Assembly: GCF_038561955.2 (NCBI RefSeq)
Contig: NZ_CP138333.2
Span: 992,001-1,056,000 of the forward strand
DNA length: 64,000 nucleotides
From: Salinicoccus sp. Bachu38
GTDB taxonomy: Bacteria; Bacillota; Bacilli; Staphylococcales; Salinicoccaceae
Direction of reading: 5' to 3'
Both the position numbers and the translations under genes were made by a program. The notes beneath the pieces were generated by a model, which had not been told where the DNA came from, searched no databases, and was given only the letters and a program-made list of their open reading frames with translations. Shown here piece after piece: positions 56,078 to 64,000 of the stretch (the stretch's first letter is position 1; the number at the start of each line of letters is the position of its first letter).

Positions 56078-57361
56078 ATGACCGGCATTTTAGCTTTTAT
56101 TGTTGTTTTCGGTGTGCTGGTGACGGTTCACGAACTCGGACACCTGATCTTTGCCAAACGGGCCGGCATCATGTGTCCCGAGTTTGCCATCGGCATGGGA
56201 CCGAAGATATTTTCATATAAATATAATGACACGCTCTATACCGTACGGCTGCTGCCCGTCGGCGGCTACGTGCGTATGGCTTCCGAAGAGATGGAAGTCA
56301 ATCCATTGAATGCTGGTATGCGGGTGCAGCTCAAGGTAGATGATAGGGATGAGATCACGCATATCATCCTCGATGACAAGCACAACTTTACACAGATAGA
56401 AGAAGTGGAAGTCATCGAATCCGATATTACGAAAGGGATGTATATCCGGGCGAGCCGTCTCCATGACGGCGAGGAGGTCACCTACGACCTTGCGCACGAA
56501 GCCTATTTTGTCGAGAACTCTCAGCTGGAACGCATTGCGCCGAAAGAGGCACGGTTCGAATCGAAGTCCGTTGGACATCGTTTCATGACGCTTGCTGCCG
56601 GACCGCTGATGAACTTCGTCCTGGCATTCGTCCTGTTCACGGTGCTGTTCTACGTCAATGGAAAACCGACAGATGAAGCGGTCGTCGGTTTTGTTGCGGA
56701 GGATACACCGGCAGAGGAAGCGGGGCTCCAGGAAGGGGACCGGCTCGAGACCATCAACGGCGAGACGGTGGATGGCTGGAATGACATGTCGGCCATCATC
56801 CAGGAGGAAGGGGAGCAGCCACTCGATATCGAGGTCACCAACGATGGTGAATCCCGGATGGTGGAAATGACCCCGGTTGTCGAAACGACGGAGCTTCCGG
56901 ACGGGGAAACGGCGGAACGCCTAATCATCGGCATCGGCGCTGAGATGGAACGCGGGGTATTCACCCCGATACTGTGGGGCGCTGAACAGACATATGAGAT
57001 GGGCACGCTGATATTCCGTCTTGTCGTCGAAATGTTTGCAAGCATCGTCAATGGGACGTTCTCGTTCGACATGCTGAACGGACCGGTCGGCATATACAAG
57101 GTGACTGAAGAGGTGGCGGCACAGGGGCTGATCACACTGGTCAATTTTACGGCCATCCTGAGCGTCAACCTCGGCATCATGAACCTGCTGCCGATTCCTG
57201 CATTGGACGGGGGACGCATCCTGTTCGTCCTCTATGAAGGCATATTCAGAAAACCGCTGAACAAGAAGGTTGAACTGAACATCCAGTTGATTGGCGTACT
57301 GTTCCTGCTGATGGTCATGATTCTAGTAACATGGAATGACATAAAGACATTTTTCCTTTAG
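56078..57361 (+). CDS. rseP: Site-2 zinc metalloprotease RseP (RasP)
   Basis: An intramembrane protease that cuts anti-sigma factors and leftover signal peptides. In 427 residues: HELGH zinc motif in the first helix, a cytoplasmic-loop insertion, a PDZ domain (about 195-280; FVAEDTPAEEAGLQEGD) and the second metal ligand region NLLPIPALDGGRI before the last helices. GAGGTGATG precedes the ATG, four bases after the dxr stop. Confidence 0.96.
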   Translation: MTGILAFIVVFGVLVTVHELGHLIFAKRAGIMCPEFAIGMGPKIFSYKYNDTLYTVRLLPVGGYVRMASEEMEVNPLNAGMRVQLKVDDRDEITHIILDDKHNFTQIEEVEVIESDITKGMYIRASRLHDGEEVTYDLAHEAYFVENSQLERIAPKEARFESKSVGHRFMTLAAGPLMNFVLAFVLFTVLFYVNGKPTDEAVVGFVAEDTPAEEAGLQEGDRLETINGETVDGWNDMSAIIQEEGEQPLDIEVTNDGESRMVEMTPVVETTELPDGETAERLIIGIGAEMERGVFTPILWGAEQTYEMGTLIFRLVVEMFASIVNGTFSFDMLNGPVGIYKVTEEVAAQGLITLVNFTAILSVNLGIMNLLPIPALDGGRILFVLYEGIFRKPLNKKVELNIQLIGVLFLLMVMILVTWNDIKTFFL

Positions 57362-57372
57362 GAGTGAAATGA

Positions 57373-59061
57373 ATGAGACAATCCAGAATGTTTATACCAA
57401 CAATGCGTGAAACGCCGCAGGACGCAGACAGCCTGAGCCACCGTCTGATGCTGAAGGCGGGCATGATCAAACAGATGGCGAGCGGCATCTACACCTACCT
57501 GCCGATCACGAAGCTCGTGCTGAACAACATCGAACAGATCGTCAGGGAAGAGATGAACGCCATCGACGGCGTGGAAATCCACATGCCCGTTCTGCATCCG
57601 AAGGAACTTTGGCAGGAATCCGGTCGCTGGGAGGCGTACGGCAGCGAACTGATGCGGATGAAGGATCGACACGAGCGTGATTTCGCCCTCGGACCGACAC
57701 ATGAGGAGATCGTGACGGCCCTGCTGCGCGACGAGCTGAAGAGCTACAAGAAGCTCCCGTTGACGCTGTTCCAGATCCAGACGAAATTCCGGGACGAACT
57801 GCGTCCACGGTTTGGGCTGCTGCGCGGCCGCGAGTTCATCATGAAGGATGCCTATTCCTTCCATAGCAATGAAGCTTCACTGGATGAGACATATCACGAT
57901 ATGTACAATGCCTATTCGAACATCTTCTCACGTGTCGGACTGAACTATCGTGCAGTCGAAGCGGATTCCGGGGCGATCGGCGGAAGCCACACCCATGAAT
58001 TCATGGCGCTCGCGGATATCGGTGAAGATACGATCGCATACACCGACGGCAGCAACTATGCAGCGAACATCGAGAAGGCGGGCTGTCCGGTACCGGAAGC
58101 GAAGGAGATCCACAGCGACAGGGAAATGGAGAAGGTGGCAACACCGGATGTATCCACATGCAGCTCCCTTGCGGAATTCCTGGACATCAATCTCGAGGAG
58201 ACGACGAAGACGATGGTCATGCGTGTCGACAACGACTACGTGATGATCCTGCTTCGGGGAGACCACGAGCTGAACGACGTGAAGGTCAAGTCCCATTTCG
58301 GCACCGATGACATCGACTTCGCGACGGATGAAGAGATGGAGAACCTGCTGAATGCTTCACCAGGCAGTCTTGGCCCGGTCGGAACCAGTCTGCCGGTATA
58401 TCTGGACCATCAGGTCAGGAATATGCAGGACTATCCGACAGGGGCGAACGAAAGCGGCCATCATTTCATCAATGTCAATCATGGACGCGACTTCGAGGTC
58501 AGGGCGTTCGGAGATTTCCGCTTCATCACAGAAGGGGAAATGGCACAGGATGACAGCGGACCGGTCAAGTTCATGAAGGGCATAGAAGTTGGACAGGTAT
58601 TCAAACTGGGTACCAAATATTCAGAAGCGATGAATCTGAATGTACTGGATGAGAACGGCAGGAGCGTGCCTGTACTCATGGGCTGCTACGGTGTCGGCAT
58701 TTCGAGGACACTGTCCGCCATCATTGAAAGCCACCATGACGACCGGGGCATCATCTGGCCGAAGGCCGTCACGCCTTTCGACGTGCATATCATCACCGCC
58801 AATCCGAAGGATGAGGAAGGTGCCGGCATTGCGGAGAGCCTCTATGAGGAGCTCGGCAAAAGGTATCGTGTGCTGTATGATGATAGGAAAGAGCGTGCAG
58901 GTGTAAAATTTGCGGACTCAGACCTTATTGGCCTGCCGTACAGAATCGTCGTCGGCCGTGCCGCCAAAGAGGGGAAAGTGGAAGTGAAGGCAAGAGGCAG
59001 TGAAGAATCCATGGATCTGCCGATAGATGACGTAATGCAGTATCTGGAAGTGAACTATTAA
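57373..59061 (+). CDS. proS: Prolyl-tRNA synthetase, bacterial type
   Basis: Charges tRNA-Pro. The 562-residue class II enzyme has [12 protein letters not shown]-like start ([17 protein letters not shown]), motif 2 around [22 protein letters not shown], a bacterial editing insertion (about 225-405), motif 3 [10 protein letters not shown] and a C-terminal anticodon-binding domain. TAGGAGTG precedes the ATG. It is the last gene of the uppS operon before a weak hairpin. Confidence 0.97.
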   Translation: MRQSRMFIPTMRETPQDADSLSHRLMLKAGMIKQMASGIYTYLPITKLVLNNIEQIVREEMNAIDGVEIHMPVLHPKELWQESGRWEAYGSELMRMKDRHERDFALGPTHEEIVTALLRDELKSYKKLPLTLFQIQTKFRDELRPRFGLLRGREFIMKDAYSFHSNEASLDETYHDMYNAYSNIFSRVGLNYRAVEADSGAIGGSHTHEFMALADIGEDTIAYTDGSNYAANIEKAGCPVPEAKEIHSDREMEKVATPDVSTCSSLAEFLDINLEETTKTMVMRVDNDYVMILLRGDHELNDVKVKSHFGTDDIDFATDEEMENLLNASPGSLGPVGTSLPVYLDHQVRNMQDYPTGANESGHHFINVNHGRDFEVRAFGDFRFITEGEMAQDDSGPVKFMKGIEVGQVFKLGTKYSEAMNLNVLDENGRSVPVLMGCYGVGISRTLSAIIESHHDDRGIIWPKAVTPFDVHIITANPKDEEGAGIAESLYEELGKRYRVLYDDRKERAGVKFADSDLIGLPYRIVVGRAAKEGKVEVKARGSEESMDLPIDDVMQYLEVNY

Positions 59062-59071
59062 AAGAAGTTGG

Positions 59072-59100
59072 GCGCGTAAATCCTGGATTTACGCGCTTTT
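59072..59100 (+). terminator. Hairpin between proS and polC
   Basis: GCGCGTAAATCC and GGATTTACGCGC form a 12-bp stem around a single T, followed by only four T. polC begins at once and no promoter lies between, so substantial read-through is expected. Confidence 0.7.
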
Positions 59101-59115
59101 ATAGGAGTGTTGCAA

Positions 59116-62100
59116 GTGAAGGGAAAGGATCAGTTCAACATCCTGCTCGAACAGGCAGGTATCAGGGGGAATGAAAACTATCTGTCGACCGGCACATTGA
59201 AGAGGGTCGTGTCGGATGACGATAGAAGGCTGTGGGAATTCCATCTGCATTTTGAGCAGATGATACCTGCTTCATTAAGGAGCATGATGGAAAAAAGCGT
59301 CAAGGATGCCTTTTCGAATATCGCAGATACGAAATTGATCATTTCTGCAGATCATTACACGGACAAGGATATCATCGACTATCTGGAGTATGCCCTCATC
59401 AACATCAATGTCAATGAGAACATCCGCTTCCAGCTGCTCAACTGTGACAAGCAGTTCAAGGACGGCATTCTGATGTTTTCAGTACAGAATGAAATTGAAG
59501 TGGCGCATTTCAACAAGCACATCAACGGTAATCTGACTGCTGCCTACAACACGTATGGCATGCCGATCAGCGCGGTGGAATTCCATGCCGACAGGGCATT
59601 GGATACAGATCGACGGACAAAGCTCGAGGCACGTCTGAAAGAAGAGAAGACGGAACTTGTCCAGGGCTTCATCGAACAGCAGAAGGACAACGAAGCGGAT
59701 ATGAAGCAGCAGGAGGAAGCGGTCGTCAAGCAGATCGGCAAGTCCATGAACATGAGTGATATCCGGCCGCTTGAAACGGTCGTCGAGGAAGAGTTCAATG
59801 TCAAGGTGGAAGGGGTCATCTTCGATTCCGAAGTCAGGGAACTCCGGACCGGCCGCAAGATACTCCAGCTGAAGATCACCGACTATACCGACTCGATCGC
59901 CGCCAAGATGTTCTCCCGCCACGGCAAGAATGACGATGCAGTCTTCGATGCCTTGTCGAAGAACGACTGGGTGATCATCGAAGGTAATGTGGAATACGAT
60001 GAATTCTCAAGGGACATGGTGCTCATGATCCGCAACCTGAACGTCATCCACAAGCCCGAGAAGACGGACAGGAGTCCCGAGAAGCGGGTTGAATTGCACC
60101 TGCATTCAGAAATGAGCCAGATGGATGGGCTCAGGAATATCGGGGAATATGTCAAACGGGCGGCGGACTACGGCCACAAGGCAATTGCAGTGACCGATCA
60201 TAACAATGCCCAGGCCTATCCGGATGCCTATTATGCCGCCCAGTCGAACGGCATCAAGATGATCTATGGCATGGAAGGGCTGCTGGTCGATGATGGTGCA
60301 CCGATTGCCTACAGGCCGCAGGACATCGCTCTTGATACACATGAATATGTGGTGTTCGACGTCGAGACGACCGGCCTCTCTTCAAAATACGACAAGATCA
60401 TCGAACTTGCCGGCGTCAAGGTGAAGGACGGGGAGATCATCGACCGCTTCGAACGTTTCAGCAACCCGAATGAACCGCTGACGGAAACCATCAAGGAGAT
60501 TACGGGCATAACGGATGACATGCTGGTGGATGCACCGCCGATCTCGGAAGTGATCACAGATTTCAAGGAATGGGTGGATGATGCGATATTCGTTGCCCAC
60601 AACGCGAGCTTTGACATGGGCTTCATAGAAGCGGCCTACAGCAGGGAGGGCCTTGGCTCCTACACCAACGGGGTCATCGATACGCTCGAACTGTCACGCG
60701 CGATCAACAAGGATTTCAAGAAGCATGGACTGAACATACTGGCTAAGAAATACAGTGTGGAACTGACCCAGCACCACCGTGCCATCTATGATGCGGAGGC
60801 GACCGCCTACATCTTTATCAAAATGCTGTCGCAGATCAGGAAGCTCGGCATAGACAATCACAGCCATATCAATGAAAAGCTTGCCGATTCCGATTCCTAC
60901 AAACGGGCCATGCCGACGCACGTCACGCTGCTCGTCAGGAATCAGGAGGGGCTGAAGAACCTGTTCAAAATCGTGTCCTCATCACTGACCGACCACTTCT
61001 ATAAGACTCCCCGGATACGGAAGCAGGTGCTTGAGAAATACCGGTCAGGCCTTCTGGTCGGCAGTGCATGCGATTCCGGAGAAGTGTTTACGACCATGAT
61101 GCAGAAGTCCTATGAGCAGGCCAGGAAGGTTGCAGGCTTCTATGACTATCTCGAAATCTTCCCTAAAGCGCTCTACAGCCGTCTGCTCGACCGCGAAATC
61201 GTGCGGGACGAAGGGACGCTTGAGGAGATCATCACAAACATCATCACACTCGGCGAGGAACTGGACAAGCCGGTCGTCGCCACCGGCAATGTGCACTACC
61301 TGGACGAATCGGACAAGCTGTGCCGGGACATCCTTGTAAAAAGCAATCCGGGGAACCCGCTTTCCCGGGGTCGTCTGCCGGATGCACATTTCAGGACAAC
61401 GGATGAAATGATGGAAGGGTTCGCCTTCCTCGATGAAGAGACCAGAAAAGAAGTCGTCATCGATGCACCAAACCGGATTGCCGATAGCATCGATGAAGTC
61501 GTACCGATCAAGGACAAGCTCTATACGCCGAACATCGAGGGTGCAAACGATGAGATACGGGAAATGAGCTACAGCAATGCCCGCAGACTTTACGGGGATG
61601 ATCTTCCCGAGATCGTGGTCGAGCGGCTCGAAAAGGAACTCGACAGCATCATCGGGAATGGCTTCGCCGTCATCTATCTGATCAGTCAGAAGCTTGTCAA
61701 AAAATCCCTCGAAGACGGGTACCTCGTCGGGTCGCGTGGCTCCGTCGGTTCCAGCTTCGTTGCGACGATGACCGAAATCACCGAAGTGAACCCGCTGCCG
61801 CCGCACTATGTATGCCCGGAATGCCGGACAAGCGAGTTCTTCATGGATGGCAGCGTCAGCTCGGGCTATGATCTGCCCGACAAGGAATGCGGCACATGCG
61901 GCTCGGCCCTCATCAAGGAAGGTCAGGACATCCCGTTCGAGACCTTCCTCGGCTTCAAGGGGGACAAGGTGCCGGATATCGACCTGAACTTCAGCGGGGA
62001 CTATCAGCCGGTCGCCCACAACTATACGAAGGAACTCTTCGGCGAGGATAAGGTCTTCCGTGCGGGTACGATCGGCACCGTTGCAGAGAAGACGGCTTTC

Positions 62101-63399
62101 GGCTATGTCAAAGGATTCCTGAATGACAATGGACTCCACAGGCGGGGTGCCGAAATCGACCGCCTCGTCCTCGGATGCAGCGGGGTCAAGCGGACGACCG
62201 GACAGCACCCGGGTGGCATCATCGTCGTCCCGGACTATATGGACATCTTCGATTTCACCCCGATCCAGTATCCGGCGGATGACACGGAATCCGAATGGAA
62301 GACGACGCACTTCGATTTCCATTCCATCCATGATAATCTGCTCAAGCTGGACATACTCGGGCATGATGATCCGACGATGATCCGCATGCTGCAGGACCTC
62401 TCAGGCATCGATCCGAAGACCGTGCCCGTAGACGACCAGGAGACGATGTCACTCTTCAATTCCCCGGAAGTGCTCGGGGTCACGGAAGAGGATATCGTAT
62501 GCCGGACAGGAACGCTCGGCGTACCTGAATTCGGTACAGGATTTGTGCGGCAGATGCTCGAGGATACAAGGCCGTCGACATTTAGTGAGCTCGTCCAGAT
62601 CTCAGGACTGTCCCACGGGACGGATGTGTGGCTCGGCAATGCCCAGGACCTCATCAGAAGCGGCACATGCGACCTCAAGAACGTCATCGGCTGCCGTGAT
62701 GACATCATGGTCTATCTGATGTACCAGGGCCTGGAACCATCCCTCGCCTTCAACATCATGGAGAAGGTGAGGAAAGGGAAGGGGCTCTCAGAGGAGCATG
62801 AATCGGCGATGCGCGAACAGGGTGTGCCGGGATGGTACATCGAATCATGCAAGAAGATCAAATACATGTTCCCGAAAGCCCACGCGGCCGCCTATGTACT
62901 GATGGCCGTGAGGATTGCATACTTCAAGGTGCATTACCCGCTCTACTACTATGCAAGCTACTTCACCGTACGTGCCTCCGACTTCGACCTTCTGACGATG
63001 GTCAAGGACAGCACGACGATCAGACACAAGGTGAAGGAGATGAACCAGCGGTTCCAGGAGCTGACCAAAAAGGAGAAGGATACGCTCGTCGTACTGGAGC
63101 TTGCGAATGAGATGGCACAGCGCGGATACAAGATACTGCCGGTGGATGTCGAAAAGTCCGACAGCACCGAATTCAGGATCGAGGGGGATGCGCTCATCCC
63201 GCCATTCCTCGCTGTACCGGGACTTGGCGCCAGTGTCGCAAGGCGCATTGTCGAGGCGCGTGAAGAGGAGCCCTTCATTTCCAAGGAGGACCTGAACAAG
63301 CGTGCCGGCGTCTCTCCTAAGATCGTGGACTATCTGACCGAACTCGGCAGCCTCAACCATCTGCCGGACAAGGCCCAGCTGTCGATCTTCGACATGTAG
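59116..63399 (+). CDS. polC: DNA polymerase III alpha subunit, Gram-positive type PolC
   Basis: The main replicative polymerase with built-in proofreading. In about 1427 residues: an N-terminal domain, an OB domain (about 225-310), a PHP domain (ELHLHSEMSQMDG at about 326) interrupted by the 3'-5' exonuclease (VFDVETTGLSS at about 414), then the palm with CPECRTSEF...CGTCG zinc motif (about 900), DKVPDIDLNFSG and RTTGQHPGG. The end DKAQLSIFDM fits staphylococcal PolC and its clamp-binding motif. I placed the start at GTG 59116, eight bases after GGAG; GTG 59107 overlaps the ribosome site. Confidence 0.96.
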   Translation: MKGKDQFNILLEQAGIRGNENYLSTGTLKRVVSDDDRRLWEFHLHFEQMIPASLRSMMEKSVKDAFSNIADTKLIISADHYTDKDIIDYLEYALININVNENIRFQLLNCDKQFKDGILMFSVQNEIEVAHFNKHINGNLTAAYNTYGMPISAVEFHADRALDTDRRTKLEARLKEEKTELVQGFIEQQKDNEADMKQQEEAVVKQIGKSMNMSDIRPLETVVEEEFNVKVEGVIFDSEVRELRTGRKILQLKITDYTDSIAAKMFSRHGKNDDAVFDALSKNDWVIIEGNVEYDEFSRDMVLMIRNLNVIHKPEKTDRSPEKRVELHLHSEMSQMDGLRNIGEYVKRAADYGHKAIAVTDHNNAQAYPDAYYAAQSNGIKMIYGMEGLLVDDGAPIAYRPQDIALDTHEYVVFDVETTGLSSKYDKIIELAGVKVKDGEIIDRFERFSNPNEPLTETIKEITGITDDMLVDAPPISEVITDFKEWVDDAIFVAHNASFDMGFIEAAYSREGLGSYTNGVIDTLELSRAINKDFKKHGLNILAKKYSVELTQHHRAIYDAEATAYIFIKMLSQIRKLGIDNHSHINEKLADSDSYKRAMPTHVTLLVRNQEGLKNLFKIVSSSLTDHFYKTPRIRKQVLEKYRSGLLVGSACDSGEVFTTMMQKSYEQARKVAGFYDYLEIFPKALYSRLLDREIVRDEGTLEEIITNIITLGEELDKPVVATGNVHYLDESDKLCRDILVKSNPGNPLSRGRLPDAHFRTTDEMMEGFAFLDEETRKEVVIDAPNRIADSIDEVVPIKDKLYTPNIEGANDEIREMSYSNARRLYGDDLPEIVVERLEKELDSIIGNGFAVIYLISQKLVKKSLEDGYLVGSRGSVGSSFVATMTEITEVNPLPPHYVCPECRTSEFFMDGSVSSGYDLPDKECGTCGSALIKEGQDIPFETFLGFKGDKVPDIDLNFSGDYQPVAHNYTKELFGEDKVFRAGTIGTVAEKTAFGYVKGFLNDNGLHRRGAEIDRLVLGCSGVKRTTGQHPGGIIVVPDYMDIFDFTPIQYPADDTESEWKTTHFDFHSIHDNLLKLDILGHDDPTMIRMLQDLSGIDPKTVPVDDQETMSLFNSPEVLGVTEEDIVCRTGTLGVPEFGTGFVRQMLEDTRPSTFSELVQISGLSHGTDVWLGNAQDLIRSGTCDLKNVIGCRDDIMVYLMYQGLEPSLAFNIMEKVRKGKGLSEEHESAMREQGVPGWYIESCKKIKYMFPKAHAAAYVLMAVRIAYFKVHYPLYYYASYFTVRASDFDLLTMVKDSTTIRHKVKEMNQRFQELTKKEKDTLVVLELANEMAQRGYKILPVDVEKSDSTEFRIEGDALIPPFLAVPGLGASVARRIVEAREEEPFISKEDLNKRAGVSPKIVDYLTELGSLNHLPDKAQLSIFDM

Positions 63400-63404
63400 C
63401 GTAG

Positions 63405-63433
63405 TTGCAGGCACAATGGCTCTGTGATATAAT
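63405..63433 (+). promoter_or_regulatory. Promoter of the rimP operon
   Basis: TTGCAG (63405-63410), a 17-base spacer and a perfect TATAAT (63428-63433) with extended TG. It is among the best promoters in the window and lies directly after polC. Confidence 0.8.
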
Positions 63434-63462
63434 AGTTGTGATATTAAATACCCAGTCACAAG

Positions 63463-63490
63463 GAGAAGAACGGGCTAGCCCGTTCTTCTC
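63463..63490 (+). promoter_or_regulatory. Perfect 28-bp inverted repeat in the rimP leader
   Basis: GAGAAGAACGGGCT is followed at once by its exact complement AGCCCGTTCTTCTC. In RNA it gives a stem of about 12 bp with a short loop in the middle of the rimP leader. The bases after it (TTAGTTTT) are a poor T-run, so it may be an inefficient terminator, an attenuator or a processing site. Confidence 0.7.
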
Positions 63491-63516
63491 TTAGTTTTGA
63501 AGGAGGGGAATGGACA

Positions 63517-63984
63517 GTGAACCGTACAGAACAGGATGTCATGACCCATGCACAGCCACTGATCGAGGAGATGGGGTACAAGCTCATCGAAGTGGAATAT
63601 GTGAAAGAGGGTCCTGACTACTATTTGAGGCTGTATCTTGACAAGAAGGGTGGTATCACGCTCGAAGATTGTGCTCAGGCAAGTGAAGTGCTGAGTGAAA
63701 AACTCGATGAGTGGGATATCATCAGGGGGGGCTACTTCCTCGATGTCTCTTCTCCCGGCGCCGAACGTCCGATCAAAGATGATGACGACCTGGAAATGAC
63801 ATTGAACCAGGGCATATATGTAAAGACGTATCAGCAGATCGACGGCAACAAGGAATGGACAGGCATCCTGCAGGATTATGACTCTGATACAGTGACAATC
63901 GACTACAAGGAAAAAACACGCACAAAGACGGTTACGATTGGCCGGGATAGGATTGCGACCATACGCAAAGCGGTAATATTATGA
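63517..63984 (+). CDS. rimP: Ribosome maturation factor RimP
   Basis: Needed for 30S subunit maturation. The 155-residue protein has the typical N-terminal half (LIEEMGYKLIEVEYVKEGP, LRLYLDKKGGI) and the DVSSPGAERPIKDD segment before a C-terminal SH3-like domain. The start is GTG 63517, eight bases after AGGAGGGG; the nearer ATG at 63510 is in another frame. It should begin the rimP-nusA-infB operon. Confidence 0.95.
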   Translation: MNRTEQDVMTHAQPLIEEMGYKLIEVEYVKEGPDYYLRLYLDKKGGITLEDCAQASEVLSEKLDEWDIIRGGYFLDVSSPGAERPIKDDDDLEMTLNQGIYVKTYQQIDGNKEWTGILQDYDSDTVTIDYKEKTRTKTVTIGRDRIATIRKAVIL

Positions 63985-63986
63985 TT

Positions 63987-63991
63987 GGAGG
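63987..63991 (+). promoter_or_regulatory. Ribosome binding site of the next gene
   Basis: GGAGG three bases after the rimP stop, with no start codon yet at the window end. In relatives the next gene is nusA, which probably starts just outside the window. Confidence 0.5.
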
Positions 63992-64000
63992 CGCTTATTA

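Noticed and set aside
61045-62364. A 439-codon open frame on the minus strand inside polC
   Set aside because: It is antisense to the conserved polymerase region and matches no family. It is a by-product of codon bias.
63510-63512. ATG as start of rimP
   Set aside because: It is in a different frame from the RimP protein; GTG 63517 begins the correct frame.
1-64000. tRNA, rRNA, CRISPR or insertion sequence
   Set aside because: I looked for CCA-ended cloverleaf sequences, regular spaced repeats and transposase motifs in the gaps and saw none. The gaps are short and mostly filled by promoters and terminators.

Overview
The window is a dense, mostly plus-strand stretch of housekeeping chromosome from a member of the Staphylococcaceae. 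The gene order (coaBC-priA-fmt-rsmB-rlmN-stp-prkC, then rsgA-rpe-thiN, then fapR-plsX-fabD-fabG-acpP-rnc-smc-ftsY-ylxM-ffh, then rpsP to rplS, rbgA-rnhB-sucCD-dprA-topA-xerC-hslVU-codY, then rpsB-tsf-pyrH-frr-uppS-cdsA-dxr-rseP-proS-polC-rimP) is the one shared by Bacillus and Staphylococcus. The protein sequences look staphylococcal; PolC is very close by eye to the S. aureus enzyme as I remember it. Base composition looks near 50% GC, far above Staphylococcus itself. An OleT-type P450 very like the Jeotgalicoccus enzyme is present, and several proteins have acid-rich regions. Together these point to a halotolerant relative such as Salinicoccus. That genus assignment is an inference.

Layout. 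1-9059: end of coaBC, replication restart (priA), formyl-Met-tRNA synthesis (fmt), rRNA methylation (rsmB, rlmN) and the Stp/PrkC phosphatase-kinase pair, in one tightly coupled operon. 9060-12470: an accessory insertion between prkC and rsgA holding an OleT-like fatty acid decarboxylase P450, a membrane-anchored protein of unknown function with an internal duplication, a CbiX/SirB-type chelatase and a single-domain rhodanese. 12471-15323: rsgA, rpe, thiN and a DUF554 membrane protein. 15373-21988: rpmB (minus), Asp23-like protein, fakA, L-serine dehydratase, recG and a class A sortase. 22050-25606: the FapR-controlled fatty acid and phospholipid operon with a clear FapR operator. 25647-32839: rnc, smc and the signal recognition particle genes. 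32825-35143: rpsP, a KH-domain protein, rimM, trmD, rplS. 35148-39085 (minus): a three-gene cassette (YfhO, GtrA/GtcA, GT2) that matches the known machinery for glycosylating teichoic acid outside the membrane. 39195-49919: rbgA, rnhB, sucCD, dprA, topA, xerC, hslVU, codY. 50075-64000: rpsB, tsf, pyrH, frr, isoprenoid and phospholipid genes (uppS, cdsA, dxr), rseP, proS, polC, rimP.

How the parts connect. Many genes handle lipids: FakA activates free fatty acids, FapR-PlsX-FabD-FabG-AcpP make and use acyl chains, CdsA and UppS feed phospholipid and wall carriers, and the OleT-like P450 would remove free fatty acids as 1-alkenes. A second theme is the cell envelope: PrkC senses wall fragments, the sortase anchors surface proteins, and the YfhO cassette decorates teichoic acid.

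The least ordinary features are the oleT-like gene and its companions, the 87-residue internal repeat in the unknown membrane protein, the sortase between recG and fapR, the complete teichoic acid glycosylation cassette, the absence of trmFO between topA and xerC, and a 28-bp perfect palindrome in the rimP leader. I found no tRNA or rRNA genes, CRISPR arrays, insertion sequences or phage genes. No stretch longer than about 210 bases lacks a gene.
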